DNA of 64,000 nt from Larkinella arboricola (GTDB taxonomy: Bacteria > Bacteroidota > Bacteroidia > Cytophagales > Spirosomataceae), in contig NZ_QLMC01000008.1 of assembly GCF_003259745.1 (NCBI RefSeq), positions 62,001-126,000 of the forward strand. Reading direction: 5' to 3'. The notes beneath the pieces were generated by a model. The model saw only the letters and a list, made by a program, of their open reading frames with translations. It made no database searches and had not been told where the DNA came from. Position numbers and translations under genes: made by a program. Below are positions 26,294 through 33,708 of the stretch, one piece after another (position 1 is the stretch's first letter; the number at the start of each line of letters is the position of its first letter).

Positions 26294-26382
26294 TCGGCAC
26301 CACATACTCGAATTAGACTTACCACTAAAACACTTCGCCAGATCCGCACGTTTTCCAGCTATACCACATCAATTTAATCTGT

Positions 26383-26814
26383 ATGGAAGTAGGTGGCCCC
26401 ATCGTTTTTATCGATGATGATGAAGAGGACCAATTTATTCTTAAACCGATACTGGAAAGCATTGCCCCGAATTCTCCCATTTTATTTTTCAACAATGGAG
26501 AGAAAGCAATTGATTTCCTGCGTACGACCGATGAGCGCCCTTTTCTGATTATTTCGGAAGTAATCATGAAAAACATGAGTGGTCTGGAACTCCGTCGGCA
26601 GATTGAGCAGGACAAAGAATTAAAAAAGCGGTCTATTCCTTTCATCTTTTTCACGCATCCAGCCTATAAACAATGGGTAGAAGAGGCCTATGAGCTAACC
26701 ATCCAGGGCTTCTTTGAAAAAAAGAGCAGTACAAAGGAAATCAAACAGCAGTTAGAGGCCATTGTTTCCTACTGGACGAACTGCCTGCATCCCAATCGGT
26801 TTGATGATGAGTAA
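26383..26814 (+). CDS. Receiver-like protein with Asp-to-Glu phospho-acceptor
   Basis: A 143-residue receiver-fold protein. The N-terminal acidic pocket is intact (VFIDDDEEDQ, Asp11-13), Thr91 (FIFFTHP) and Lys113/114 are present, but the phospho-acceptor position holds Glu59 (ISEVIMKNMSG) where D-x-x-MP is expected, and the usual Pro after Met is Lys. Glu can mimic phospho-Asp, so this may be permanently active or a non-phosphorylated scaffold. It sits 89 bp after an intact receiver on the same strand. It is the last receiver of the trio. Confidence 0.85.
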   Translation: MEVGGPIVFIDDDEEDQFILKPILESIAPNSPILFFNNGEKAIDFLRTTDERPFLIISEVIMKNMSGLELRRQIEQDKELKKRSIPFIFFTHPAYKQWVEEAYELTIQGFFEKKSSTKEIKQQLEAIVSYWTNCLHPNRFDDE

Positions 26815-27263
26815 TAAGCTTCTCGCCTTGTCGCAAAAGCATTCCTGTTCGTTCCGGCCCGTTGACAAACGCTGCGCGGTTTACTACTAAAGCTCCCCGC
26901 CGGTCTCCTGAAAGCCGTTCATTCGGTCAGGTCAGGCAGGTTTGCGTCGTCTTAAGTAGGAATTTGCGGCCTTTCTGCCGTTTTCAGCTTTACAGGAGTG
27001 ATTAATCGGTTAGTATAGTCTGATAACCCCCCTTTAAATTTGCCAAAAATCAGTTGAGTACGCTACCTGTATACTCACTGATTAATTACACGTTTCCGCG
27101 CTTACAGTCCCGGCAGGTTCTGTCGGGATCTGTTTGCGCAGATTTTAATCCCTTTTTAATACCGGTTAAGCTTCCGTTAATCCTCTATTTACCAGACAAA
27201 ACTATTCGGATTTGGGTTACCTTTGTGTGTCTGTTAACCACTGCAACTTTAACCTACGAACCG
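26815..27263. other. 449-bp gap with a candidate -7 element
   Basis: No gene is supported; a longer in-frame reading of the next small ORF begins at 27054, but the added residues look non-coding. TACCTTTG at 27218-27225 is a perfect TAnnTTTG element, 38 bp before the ATG of the small ORF at 27264. No clear terminator follows the receiver gene. Confidence 0.45.
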
Positions 27264-27365
27264 ATGCGCCATAAAACTTCTACCACTAGCGAGTATGCTT
27301 CCTGGGCCGTCTTAGTCTTTATGGCTTTTACGGGTGTTGCCTGCATTGCCGGCATATTGATTTAA
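27264..27365 (+). CDS. Predicted single-helix membrane miniprotein
   Basis: A 33-residue ORF: a polar N-terminus (MRHKTSTTSEYASW) followed by one hydrophobic helix to the C-terminus (AVLVFMAFTGVACIAGILI). It is preceded by a perfect TAnnTTTG element at 27218-27225 at a sensible distance. The short length makes chance possible, but the promoter and clean transmembrane helix favour a real small membrane protein. No family recognised. Confidence 0.4.
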   Translation: MRHKTSTTSEYASWAVLVFMAFTGVACIAGILI

Positions 27366-27812
27366 CAATCCCCTCCTGATGGTGGCAACGCCTGCCATTG
27401 AACCTGCTCGTGCCAGGTTTATCGCTCCTGGTTAGGCTCCACTTTAAGCCCATTCGTTTCAAACAAGCTACTTTTCTGCGCCGATAGTTGAAGCGGTGTT
27501 TTTAGTACTTTATTTTTTTAAGCCTCTCCGCAACCGATTCGTGTCATCTTCCACGGTTTTGGCCTGTGCTGAAGTTTGTCCATCTGCTTTAGAAGTTGCC
27601 GTTGCCCATCCGGCCTATTCACTGGCCCTCTATCGATTGTTTAAAACGTTCCAGGGCCTTGCCAGCAGGCCAGGCTTTTTTTCTTACTAAAAATTAGTCC
27701 ACACAAACCAACCTTTTCAAGTAAGGTTATTAGGTTGCATTAGGAGAATAGAGGGATGCTACCGAAGCATCCCGCTTAATATCCTTTTGTTGACGGCTTA
27801 ACCCTTTCGATT
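27366..27812. other. 447-bp gap upstream of the first BLUF gene
   Basis: No convincing gene; a 64-residue ORF at 27496-27690 has no protein-like features. A hairpin (GGGATGCT at 27753-27760 with AGCATCCC at 27766-27773) lies 40 bp before the BLUF start and could be a terminator for upstream transcription or part of the leader. Confidence 0.4.
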
Positions 27813-28244
27813 ATGGACTATTGTATCGTTTATATGAGTCACTCAAAAGATTTGCTTACCGATGAAACCATACAGGATATTCTCCAGACGAGCAGAGAAA
27901 ATAACCTGAAACTGGGCATTACCGGTATTCTCTTATACGCGGATGGTAGTATTGTTCAAGCGCTGGAAGGACCGAAAGAACGCGTCAAAGCACTTTATGA
28001 AACCATTTGCCAGGACCCAAGGCACGGGCACATCTCTACGGTATTGAGCCATCCGATCCGGAAAAGGGCTTTTTCCGAATGGTCGATGGGTTTCAAGTCC
28101 GTATCTACCACGGAGATCGACAAAATTAAGGAGTTGATTATTATGCAAAACGGGCGGCAATCAACAATCATGTATAGTGATAATGTCGTCTTAGGATTGC
28201 TTCAGCTTTTCTACGCGACCCACTTCCGCCCCCAGCCCGAATAA
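27813..28244 (+). CDS. BLUF-domain blue-light photoreceptor 1
   Basis: A 143-residue single-domain BLUF protein, binding FAD and responding to blue light. The photocycle residues are present: Tyr7 (CIVYMS), Asn30/31 (SRENNLKLGITG), Gln49 (IVQALEG), and the Trp90/Met92 pair in FSEWSMGF. The RH at 70-71 completes the signature. It has only a 40-residue C-terminal extension, like the PixD type, and no enzymatic output domain, so it must signal through a partner. A second BLUF gene follows 147 bp downstream. Nearby single-domain receivers are possible partners. Confidence 0.94.
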   Translation: MDYCIVYMSHSKDLLTDETIQDILQTSRENNLKLGITGILLYADGSIVQALEGPKERVKALYETICQDPRHGHISTVLSHPIRKRAFSEWSMGFKSVSTTEIDKIKELIIMQNGRQSTIMYSDNVVLGLLQLFYATHFRPQPE

Positions 28245-28340
28245 CGGTTTTCGAGATGCCACCCGATGGAATAAAGGTTCTTTTTTGCCCATACGTTAGT
28301 TGCCATCCAACTTCAAAGCACACTGAAACTTAAAAAATCA

Positions 28341-28374
28341 AAAAACCGGCACCTTCTTTGCCGTGTTGGTTTCA
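28341..28374 (+). other. Hairpin in the leader of the second BLUF gene
   Basis: AAACCGGCA pairs with TGCCG and GGTTT across a 4-nt bulge, around a loop CCTTCTT, shortly before the ATG at 28392. It could be a terminator of the first BLUF transcript, an RNA leader fold, or coincidence. Confidence 0.3.
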
Positions 28375-28391
28375 AATACATTCACTTTATC

Positions 28392-28814
28392 ATGGAATAT
28401 TGCATTGTTTATTTGAGTTCTTCAAACGGTTTGTTCTCTCCTGACGAACTAGGGGCTATTCTGCAACAGAGCCGTAAAAACAACAGTGAGCTAGGGATTA
28501 CCGGTATCCTGCTTTACTTTAACGGTAGTATCATTCAGGCTTTAGAAGGACCAGAAGAAAAGGTAAAAGCGTTATATACAACAATCAGTCAGGACGACCG
28601 ACATCGGAATATAACAAAGCTTTACAGCAGAACCATTCATAAAAGATCTTTTCCGGACTGGTCGATGGGTTACAAGGCTTTAACTGCCAGCCAGATGGAC
28701 AACCTGCAAACAATCAGCCCCAGGCTCCAGAAAGGTTTTTCGGAACCGGCAAACGAAGACAACCCGATTTTGGGATTAATAACACTTTTTTATCAGACCA
28801 ATTTGCGCAACTAG
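28392..28814 (+). CDS. BLUF-domain blue-light photoreceptor 2
   Basis: A 140-residue paralogue of the preceding protein, aligning without gaps through the first 100 residues. Tyr7 (CIVYLS), Asn30/31 (SRKNNSELGITG), Gln49 (IIQALEG), Trp90 and Met92 (FPDWSMGY) are all conserved, so it should be photoactive. Differences concentrate in the C-terminal 40 residues, the region that contacts partners in PixD-type receptors. It has its own leader with a hairpin and is probably transcribed separately or differently from the first copy. A tandem duplication is the simplest origin. Confidence 0.94.
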   Translation: MEYCIVYLSSSNGLFSPDELGAILQQSRKNNSELGITGILLYFNGSIIQALEGPEEKVKALYTTISQDDRHRNITKLYSRTIHKRSFPDWSMGYKALTASQMDNLQTISPRLQKGFSEPANEDNPILGLITLFYQTNLRN

Positions 28815-29115
28815 GTAAACCCCGCCTTCCGCCCGCGTGGGCAGTCAGCCCATCGGCTTTAATCAGGTAATTGTAAAAGTGGCGGCTATTTTGGATTCCT
28901 ATACGCTCTCAAAGCGAACAGGAAAATATTCATTAACGATACCTGTATACGCAGTCATACACTACGCATCAGATGCGCCGGTGGACCCCCTCTTTTTATG
29001 TAACAACTCAGGAAGAAGCGGTTTTCAGATCAACTAATCCTGAACAAACAAACGATTTAAATCCCATTCAATAAGACTTTAAGAATAAGGCTGTTTCTGA
29101 TCGTTAGCCATAGGA
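28815..29115. other. 301-bp gap after the BLUF pair
   Basis: No supported gene; a 66-residue ORF at 28837-29037 is not protein-like. Weak GC stems (GCCCGCGTGGGC at 28831-28842) lack a T-tract. Confidence 0.35.
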
Positions 29116-29391
29116 GTGCTGTTGTCGTTAACGTGTATTCTTATGTGGCTGATCTTTTCCTCCCTATCTGCATCTGGAGCGGTGTACACGCATAACCTTT
29201 ACTGCTCCGACCTGGAAGGTCATTTTGATGTACTCAACAGTTTTGTGGCGGCCGGTTATCGGCTTCTATCCGCTTTTGTGGTTGATGAAGGCCAGTGGAT
29301 TAATTTACCGCTGGAAGCATTTGATGGCCAATCTGTAAATAGCAGTCTTCAGGCATTACAGGAGCAATACCAGCGAGTATTAAGCCCTTAA
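29116..29391 (+). CDS. Small hypothetical protein, hydrophobic N-terminus
   Basis: A 91-residue ORF starting with GTG at 29116; an internal ATG at 29143 (MWLIFSSLSAS) is an alternative start. The N-terminal 25 residues are hydrophobic and could be a signal peptide or an anchor, and the rest is soluble (VYTHNLYCSDLEGHFDVLNS, then VAAGYRLLSAFVVDEG). A clear terminator hairpin begins 25 bp after the stop, supporting a real transcript. No family recognised. Confidence 0.5.
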   Translation: MLLSLTCILMWLIFSSLSASGAVYTHNLYCSDLEGHFDVLNSFVAAGYRLLSAFVVDEGQWINLPLEAFDGQSVNSSLQALQEQYQRVLSP

Positions 29392-29415
29392 AGTCCCTAC
29401 TATGGCGGTTCCTTT

Positions 29416-29446
29416 CCGGCCAATTTCTGCAATTGGGCCGGTTTTG
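29416..29446 (+). terminator. Terminator hairpin
   Basis: CCGGCC at 29416-29421 pairs with GGCCGG at 29436-29441, extended by AATT/AATT with one bulged G; a TTTTG tract follows. It ends the small hypothetical gene just upstream. Confidence 0.7.
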
Positions 29447-29456
29447 TGCCGCTTAC

Positions 29457-29571
29457 TTGTTTTTTTCACCTGTGGTATGATTCATGTGTGAACGAAAGCA
29501 AACGTTATTCGAGTAATTGAGTTAGGGTGATTGCCCAGTGCGCTTTGCGGCTGGGCAATTTTGATTTTTTA
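29457..29571 (+). ncRNA. Candidate small RNA with strong terminator
   Basis: A second excellent terminator (ATTGCCCAG at 29530-29538, CTGGGCAAT at 29551-29559, then TTTTGATTTTTT) sits only 90 bp after another terminator with no ORF between them. A TTG at 29457-29459, 16 bp before TATGAT at 29476-29481, could be a promoter. Together these suggest a transcript of roughly 80-90 nt. The alternative is a back-up terminator. No known RNA family was recognised. Confidence 0.35.
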
Positions 29572-29793
29572 CCTATTACGTCTGTCAGAATGCAGGCGCT
29601 GACATCCTGCCTCACTGTGAATTGGCTCAGGACAGTTGTTTCGGGCGCAACTTTAACTGGGAGATAAAACGGAACCTGGGTTAGGCCAGCCATCGTTGAG
29701 GAAAGTGGACTTATCCTACCGGAGCTGCCAATGCCGGGCGGTATGCGGAAATGGTTAACGAGCGCGAAAAGCCGGCCGGGGGTGGCGCTCCGA
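29572..29793. other. Gap without recognised features
   Basis: Together with the terminators before it this makes a 402-bp non-coding stretch. ORFs reading across it on either strand overlap the terminators or have no protein-like composition. I see nothing else. Confidence 0.35.
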
Positions 29794-30072
29794 TTATCTT
29801 TTCGGCTTACCAGGTTCGACAAAACCCAGGCGCAGGAGCATCCGCTGTGTTTCGTCCACCTCCGTACCAAGAGGATTTTTACGTTCTGCTTCAACCTCTA
29901 CCAGCTTCATGGCCGTTACCAGATAGCTCTCTAGTTCAGACTTATAAACCTGATGCCGTGAGTAGACCTCTTCTCCATCGACAAACGCCAGCACGGTGCA
30001 GGTGGTATCAATTTCGGCGGAGACTTTACACCGAACTCCGTGGTGCAAAAAACTCTTCGTATATACTGCCAT
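29794..30072 (-). CDS. Small hypothetical protein
   Basis: A 92-residue soluble protein starting MAVYTKSFLHHGVRCKVSAE, with a beta-rich first half (TTCTVLAFVDGEEVYSRHQV) and a charged helical second half (SYLVTAMKLVEVEAERKN). The composition is convincingly coding, and a purine-rich GAAAGAGATT precedes the ATG. No family recognised. It shares strand and size class with the gene at 30385-30675. Confidence 0.6.
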   Translation of the reverse strand: MAVYTKSFLHHGVRCKVSAEIDTTCTVLAFVDGEEVYSRHQVYKSELESYLVTAMKLVEVEAERKNPLGTEVDETQRMLLRLGFVEPGKPKR

Positions 30073-30384
30073 AATCTCTTTCTTTTATCGCGGTCGGCCG
30101 ATCCCGGGTGTACGCGAGGTAGCTAACGCTTTTCGTATGTTTTACAAACCCCAAACCGATTACCATTTGTGTACAGGGTTGTCATACCGCAAGGTAATAA
30201 ATCCATCCCGGCTTTCGACTGGGCTGTTTTCAGAGCACCGGAGAGAATGAATATCCGGGCGATTAATCACGGTATTTCTTTCCTGATCATTGTAAGTCCT
30301 GAAACGTGGCTACTAACTGAACCTTTCCCCTCTGCCGGCGAATCTACGAAGTAACTGGATGTATCCCTTCATCAGAGGACGGTT
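30073..30384. other. 312-bp gap between two small minus-strand genes
   Basis: No gene, terminator or repeat recognised; plus-strand ORFs here are short and lack family features. Confidence 0.35.
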
Positions 30385-30675
30385 TTACAGACTTTCATCA
30401 TAGGGATACACCTCATAAATCATAGCCGTTGAGGTTCCGTCGGAAAATTCAATTTTTTCTAAAAGCCGCAAAACACCCTGACTGTAATCGGTTGGGCCGG
30501 AGTTGAAGGCCACGTAAAACTGGCGGTATTCAGTAGCGGCCGACCCTGTGGCTTTGAATACCAGACTGACCTGGTACCCGTCGATCTGCATATCGACCAA
30601 CTGCGCACCCTGCGGTAAGCTTACCTCATTAAAACCGGCAAATAAAATTATCGTCGTGAATTCATCTGCCGTCAT
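30385..30675 (-). CDS. Small hypothetical protein
   Basis: A 96-residue protein, MTADEFTTIILFAGFNEVSL..., with a beta-rich body (QIDGYQVSLVFKATG, then YRQFYVAFNSG) and no membrane segment. The regular beta alternation and acidic C-terminus (YEVYPYDESL) look like a genuine folded domain. No family recognised; it may be a lineage-restricted protein of this accessory region. Confidence 0.6.
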   Translation of the reverse strand: MTADEFTTIILFAGFNEVSLPQGAQLVDMQIDGYQVSLVFKATGSAATEYRQFYVAFNSGPTDYSQGVLRLLEKIEFSDGTSTAMIYEVYPYDESL

Positions 30676-31393
30676 GATAGATAGAGAATTGGTCTGGCTG
30701 AAAAATGGAACGTTCTTGATAAACCTTTTGCCAGGAAAGCTGTTTAGAAAACTTTCTTACCTATTGGCCCAGGCCTTGTTGAAGAAGAATACAACCCTGG
30801 CCTGACCTCAGCCAACCGGCCCATCCATAAAATAATAAATGACCGCTTATGAACTAAGTGAGTAGCTTACCACGTTGTAAGTCTATATCTCCTTTCACAG
30901 CGTCTTAGCAGAACGCTTCACCGTCTAACTCCCTTTTCAGAACCCCTCGAAGTGCAGTATCGTTCGGCGATGGCCGCCAGACGCCGTTTCCTTTAACCTC
31001 TTACATCAACCCACCTGTACATTTTTCACCCCCTTTTGTCTGGTTCACTTCAACTTCTATAGACAGACAATCCGGTTAATCGGTTTATGGCCTGAATTCA
31101 AGCGCCATATCTCAAAAATCATTCCGTTGCGGTAGACTATCCGCAAAACCGCTGGTCCCGATGGCCGAAAATGGCGATTAGCTATTATCCTGCTCGTGGA
31201 TAAACTCCGGAGCCCTGCCAGCCATCACCGAGAAAATGCGGGCGGGTGAGTTACATACACGCGTGAAGCTGACGGCCTTCAGCCGAAATACGTTCATCAC
31301 AATCCCTTTCCGGATTGACTTACAAGGCGCTTAATCGTATCTATACGGCGCAAACGGAAGTAAGTCGGCCTGCTATCCTAATTGACTTTCTTT
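30676..31393. other. 718-bp gap without a recognised gene
   Basis: All ORFs are short and compositionally non-coding on both strands. Near the 3' end, TTGACT at about 31316 and TATCTA 17 bp further on look like a sigma-70-style promoter, but Bacteroidota promoters usually differ. It may be a decayed region; no remnant of a known protein could be read. Confidence 0.4.
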
Positions 31394-32485
31394 ATGCAAC
31401 TTAAATTTGTTAATACAACACGGTCCTCCTTCTTTGCTACACTGCGCCAACGCGTCGATGCCCACTTTAAAGAGCAGGGACTTTCCCCCCACGCCAATGG
31501 CCCCATGTGGATCAAGGCTGGCCTTTTCTTAGGAGGTTATCTGCTGCTTTATGGCTTAATTTTATCCAACCAATTCGGTCCCTGGACCATGCTGGCCCTG
31601 GCTGCGGGCTTAGGTGCCCTTGCCGCTTTCATTGGCTTTAATGTTTCCCATGATGCCCTGCATGGCGCTTTTTCGTCTCATAGCTGGGTGAATAAACTTC
31701 TGGGTGACACTTTTTATCTGCTGGGGGCCAATCCGTATGTCTGGAAAATTACGCATAATATGGTCCACCACACCTATACCAATATTCCGGGGCATGATGA
31801 AGACATTGAAATTGCACCGGGCTTAATTCGGGTCGATACCGACGAACCGCTCCGGCCCTGGCAACGCTATCAGCACTGGTATGCCTTTGCTTTGTATTCG
31901 TTAGCCTCGCTCTCCTGGGTATTCCGGAAGGATTACTTAAAGTTCTTTAAACGGCAAATTGGTCAGCATGACAACTCTGTGCATCCCCGGAAGCAATACT
32001 TTATGCTGTTTATATCCAAAGCCGCCTATTATTTTTTCTTTCTGCTGCTTCCTTATTTGGTTCTGGATCTGGCCTGGTGGCAAATACTAACCGGTTTTTT
32101 GGCCATCCACCTGGTAGAAGGTCTGATTTTAGGGTTGGTTTTCCAGTTGGCGCATGTGGTGGAAGGCACTGCGTTTCCGGTTCCCATTGAAGGGGTAGGA
32201 ATCCAGGAGGCCTGGGCGGTTCACCAGTTGCGGACAACGGCTAATTTTGCGCCCCGCTCGGCAGTAGCGGCCTTTTTCTGCGGAGGGCTCAACCGCCAGA
32301 TCGAACACCACTTGTTTCCTAAAGTCTGTCACATTCATTATCCGGCCCTTACGGAAATTGTGAAGCAAACCGCCCATGATTTTAATTTGCCCTATCTGGA
32401 AAACCCGTCGTTTGCTTCGGCCTTACATTCGCATTACCGGCTGCTGAAAAAATTAGGTCGGCCGTCGGAGGTGTCAGCATCTTAA
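31394..32485 (+). CDS. Membrane fatty-acid desaturase
   Basis: A 363-residue membrane di-iron desaturase. The three histidine boxes are clear: HDALH (86-90), HNMVHH (121-126) and QIEHH (302-306). The QIEHH form marks the linoleoyl-CoA/front-end-like group within bacterial acyl-lipid desaturases. Hydrophobic pairs sit at about 42-80 and 205-260. I chose the ATG at 31394 (MQLKFVNTT); a TTG four codons earlier is possible. A CFA-synthase-like methyltransferase begins 25 bp downstream, which suggests the double bond made here is then modified. Substrate chain and position are unknown. Confidence 0.92.
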   Translation: MQLKFVNTTRSSFFATLRQRVDAHFKEQGLSPHANGPMWIKAGLFLGGYLLLYGLILSNQFGPWTMLALAAGLGALAAFIGFNVSHDALHGAFSSHSWVNKLLGDTFYLLGANPYVWKITHNMVHHTYTNIPGHDEDIEIAPGLIRVDTDEPLRPWQRYQHWYAFALYSLASLSWVFRKDYLKFFKRQIGQHDNSVHPRKQYFMLFISKAAYYFFFLLLPYLVLDLAWWQILTGFLAIHLVEGLILGLVFQLAHVVEGTAFPVPIEGVGIQEAWAVHQLRTTANFAPRSAVAAFFCGGLNRQIEHHLFPKVCHIHYPALTEIVKQTAHDFNLPYLENPSFASALHSHYRLLKKLGRPSEVSAS

Positions 32486-32510
32486 CCCTCTTCCCTTAAC
32501 CCCTGAAAAT

Positions 32511-33413
32511 ATGGCTTCCCAAAAAGATTTAGAGTTTACTTACTCGACAATTGATCAAATTTTCCGCCTGAGCATCGGGCAGACCGGCGACTATAGCGGG
32601 GCAATGTACAACGGCAATTTTGCCTTAACGCTGGAACAGGCTCAGCAGCAAAAACATCGTTTCATTGCCGACAGTCTGCGCATCGGAAAAGGCACAAAAG
32701 TCCTGGACATGGGCTGCGGTTGGGGCCCGTTTCTTACCTACATCAAAAAGCAGGGGGCGCTGGGCCGGGGCGTAACCTTGTCTTCGGCTCAGGCGGCTGC
32801 CTGCGTCGAGAATGGGCTGGACGTAGAAGTGAAAGATTGCCGGTTGATAACTCCGGCTGATTACGGCACGTTTGATGCGATCACCTGCATTGGCGGACTG
32901 GAACATTTCTGTTCGATAGAGCAGTACAAAGCCGGACAGCAGGATGCGGTTTACGCCGACTTTTTCAGGAACCTGTCGGCGTTACTACCCGTCGGTGGCC
33001 GATTTTACATGCAAACAATGGTGTTTGGCAAAAACATGATTCCGCTGGAAGAGGTCAGTCTGAACGCCCCCAAGGACTCGCCTGCCTACGCACTGGCCCT
33101 GATGGTTGCGCAGTTTCCGGGTTCCTGGTTACCCTATGGTGCGGAGCAGGTAATTCGGAATGCCCAGCCTCATTTTAAACTGATCTCTCAAAGCAGCGGC
33201 CGTCTGGATTACATCGAAACCATCGGGCAATGGCGTAAACGGTTTCGAGCTTTTCACTGGAAAAAATATGCCCTTTATGCTTCGTTGTTACCCCGTCTGT
33301 TAACAAACAAAGCGTTCCGGGATCTGATTGCCGTTTTCCGGGTGAGCCCCAACCGGGTATGTTTTCAACAGGAAACGATGGAGCACTACCGGCTGGTTTT
33401 TGAAAAAGTATAA
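32511..33413 (+). CDS. Cyclopropane-fatty-acyl-phospholipid-synthase-like SAM methyltransferase
   Basis: A 300-residue class I SAM-dependent methyltransferase of the CFA synthase superfamily. Motif I is VLDMGCGWGPF (64-74); VTLSSAQ follows, as in CFA/mycolic-acid enzymes, and the ITCIGGLEHF region matches the family's active-site strand. The lead-in YDQxF-like pattern (IDQIFRLSIGQTGDYS) is also typical. It lacks the N-terminal extension of E. coli Cfa (382 residues). It forms a two-gene unit with the desaturase, so the likely reaction is methylenation or methylation of an unsaturated acyl chain in a membrane lipid. A strong terminator follows. Confidence 0.85.
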   Translation: MASQKDLEFTYSTIDQIFRLSIGQTGDYSGAMYNGNFALTLEQAQQQKHRFIADSLRIGKGTKVLDMGCGWGPFLTYIKKQGALGRGVTLSSAQAAACVENGLDVEVKDCRLITPADYGTFDAITCIGGLEHFCSIEQYKAGQQDAVYADFFRNLSALLPVGGRFYMQTMVFGKNMIPLEEVSLNAPKDSPAYALALMVAQFPGSWLPYGAEQVIRNAQPHFKLISQSSGRLDYIETIGQWRKRFRAFHWKKYALYASLLPRLLTNKAFRDLIAVFRVSPNRVCFQQETMEHYRLVFEKV

Positions 33414-33595
33414 ACCATTCATTCCTTTCAGACGATCCGTCAAGAAGGCAATAACTAACCGGGCTAGCTTGTTCTCACCCATCAAAAGATGTCGTTGCAC
33501 GGCATTCATTCGCCATGCTGGAACTTAAAATAATGAGCTTGTGACTTAACTTGGTCGGCACAGACGCCGATTCTTAGGGAGTCCCTGGACATAAG

Positions 33596-33645
33596 AAAAC
33601 CTTCCGGTTAGTTGTTCGCACTACTAAGCCCGGAAGGTTTTCGCG
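33596..33645. terminator. Bidirectional terminator hairpin
   Basis: AAAACCTTCCGG at 33596-33607 pairs exactly with CCGGAAGGTTTT at 33630-33641. T-rich arms on both sides suit both the lipid genes (+) and the glycine-rich gene (-), which converge here. Confidence 0.85.
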
Positions 33646-33708
33646 TTTAAAATAGAGTCATCCACCTTCGGGATGATTCCACATGAATCAATACCCTCTT
33701 TCCTCAGC

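Noticed and set aside
27496-27690. 64-residue ORF
   Set aside because: It has no protein-like regularity, promoter or known motif; probably chance.
28837-29037. 66-residue ORF after the second BLUF gene
   Set aside because: It has weak composition and no supporting signals.
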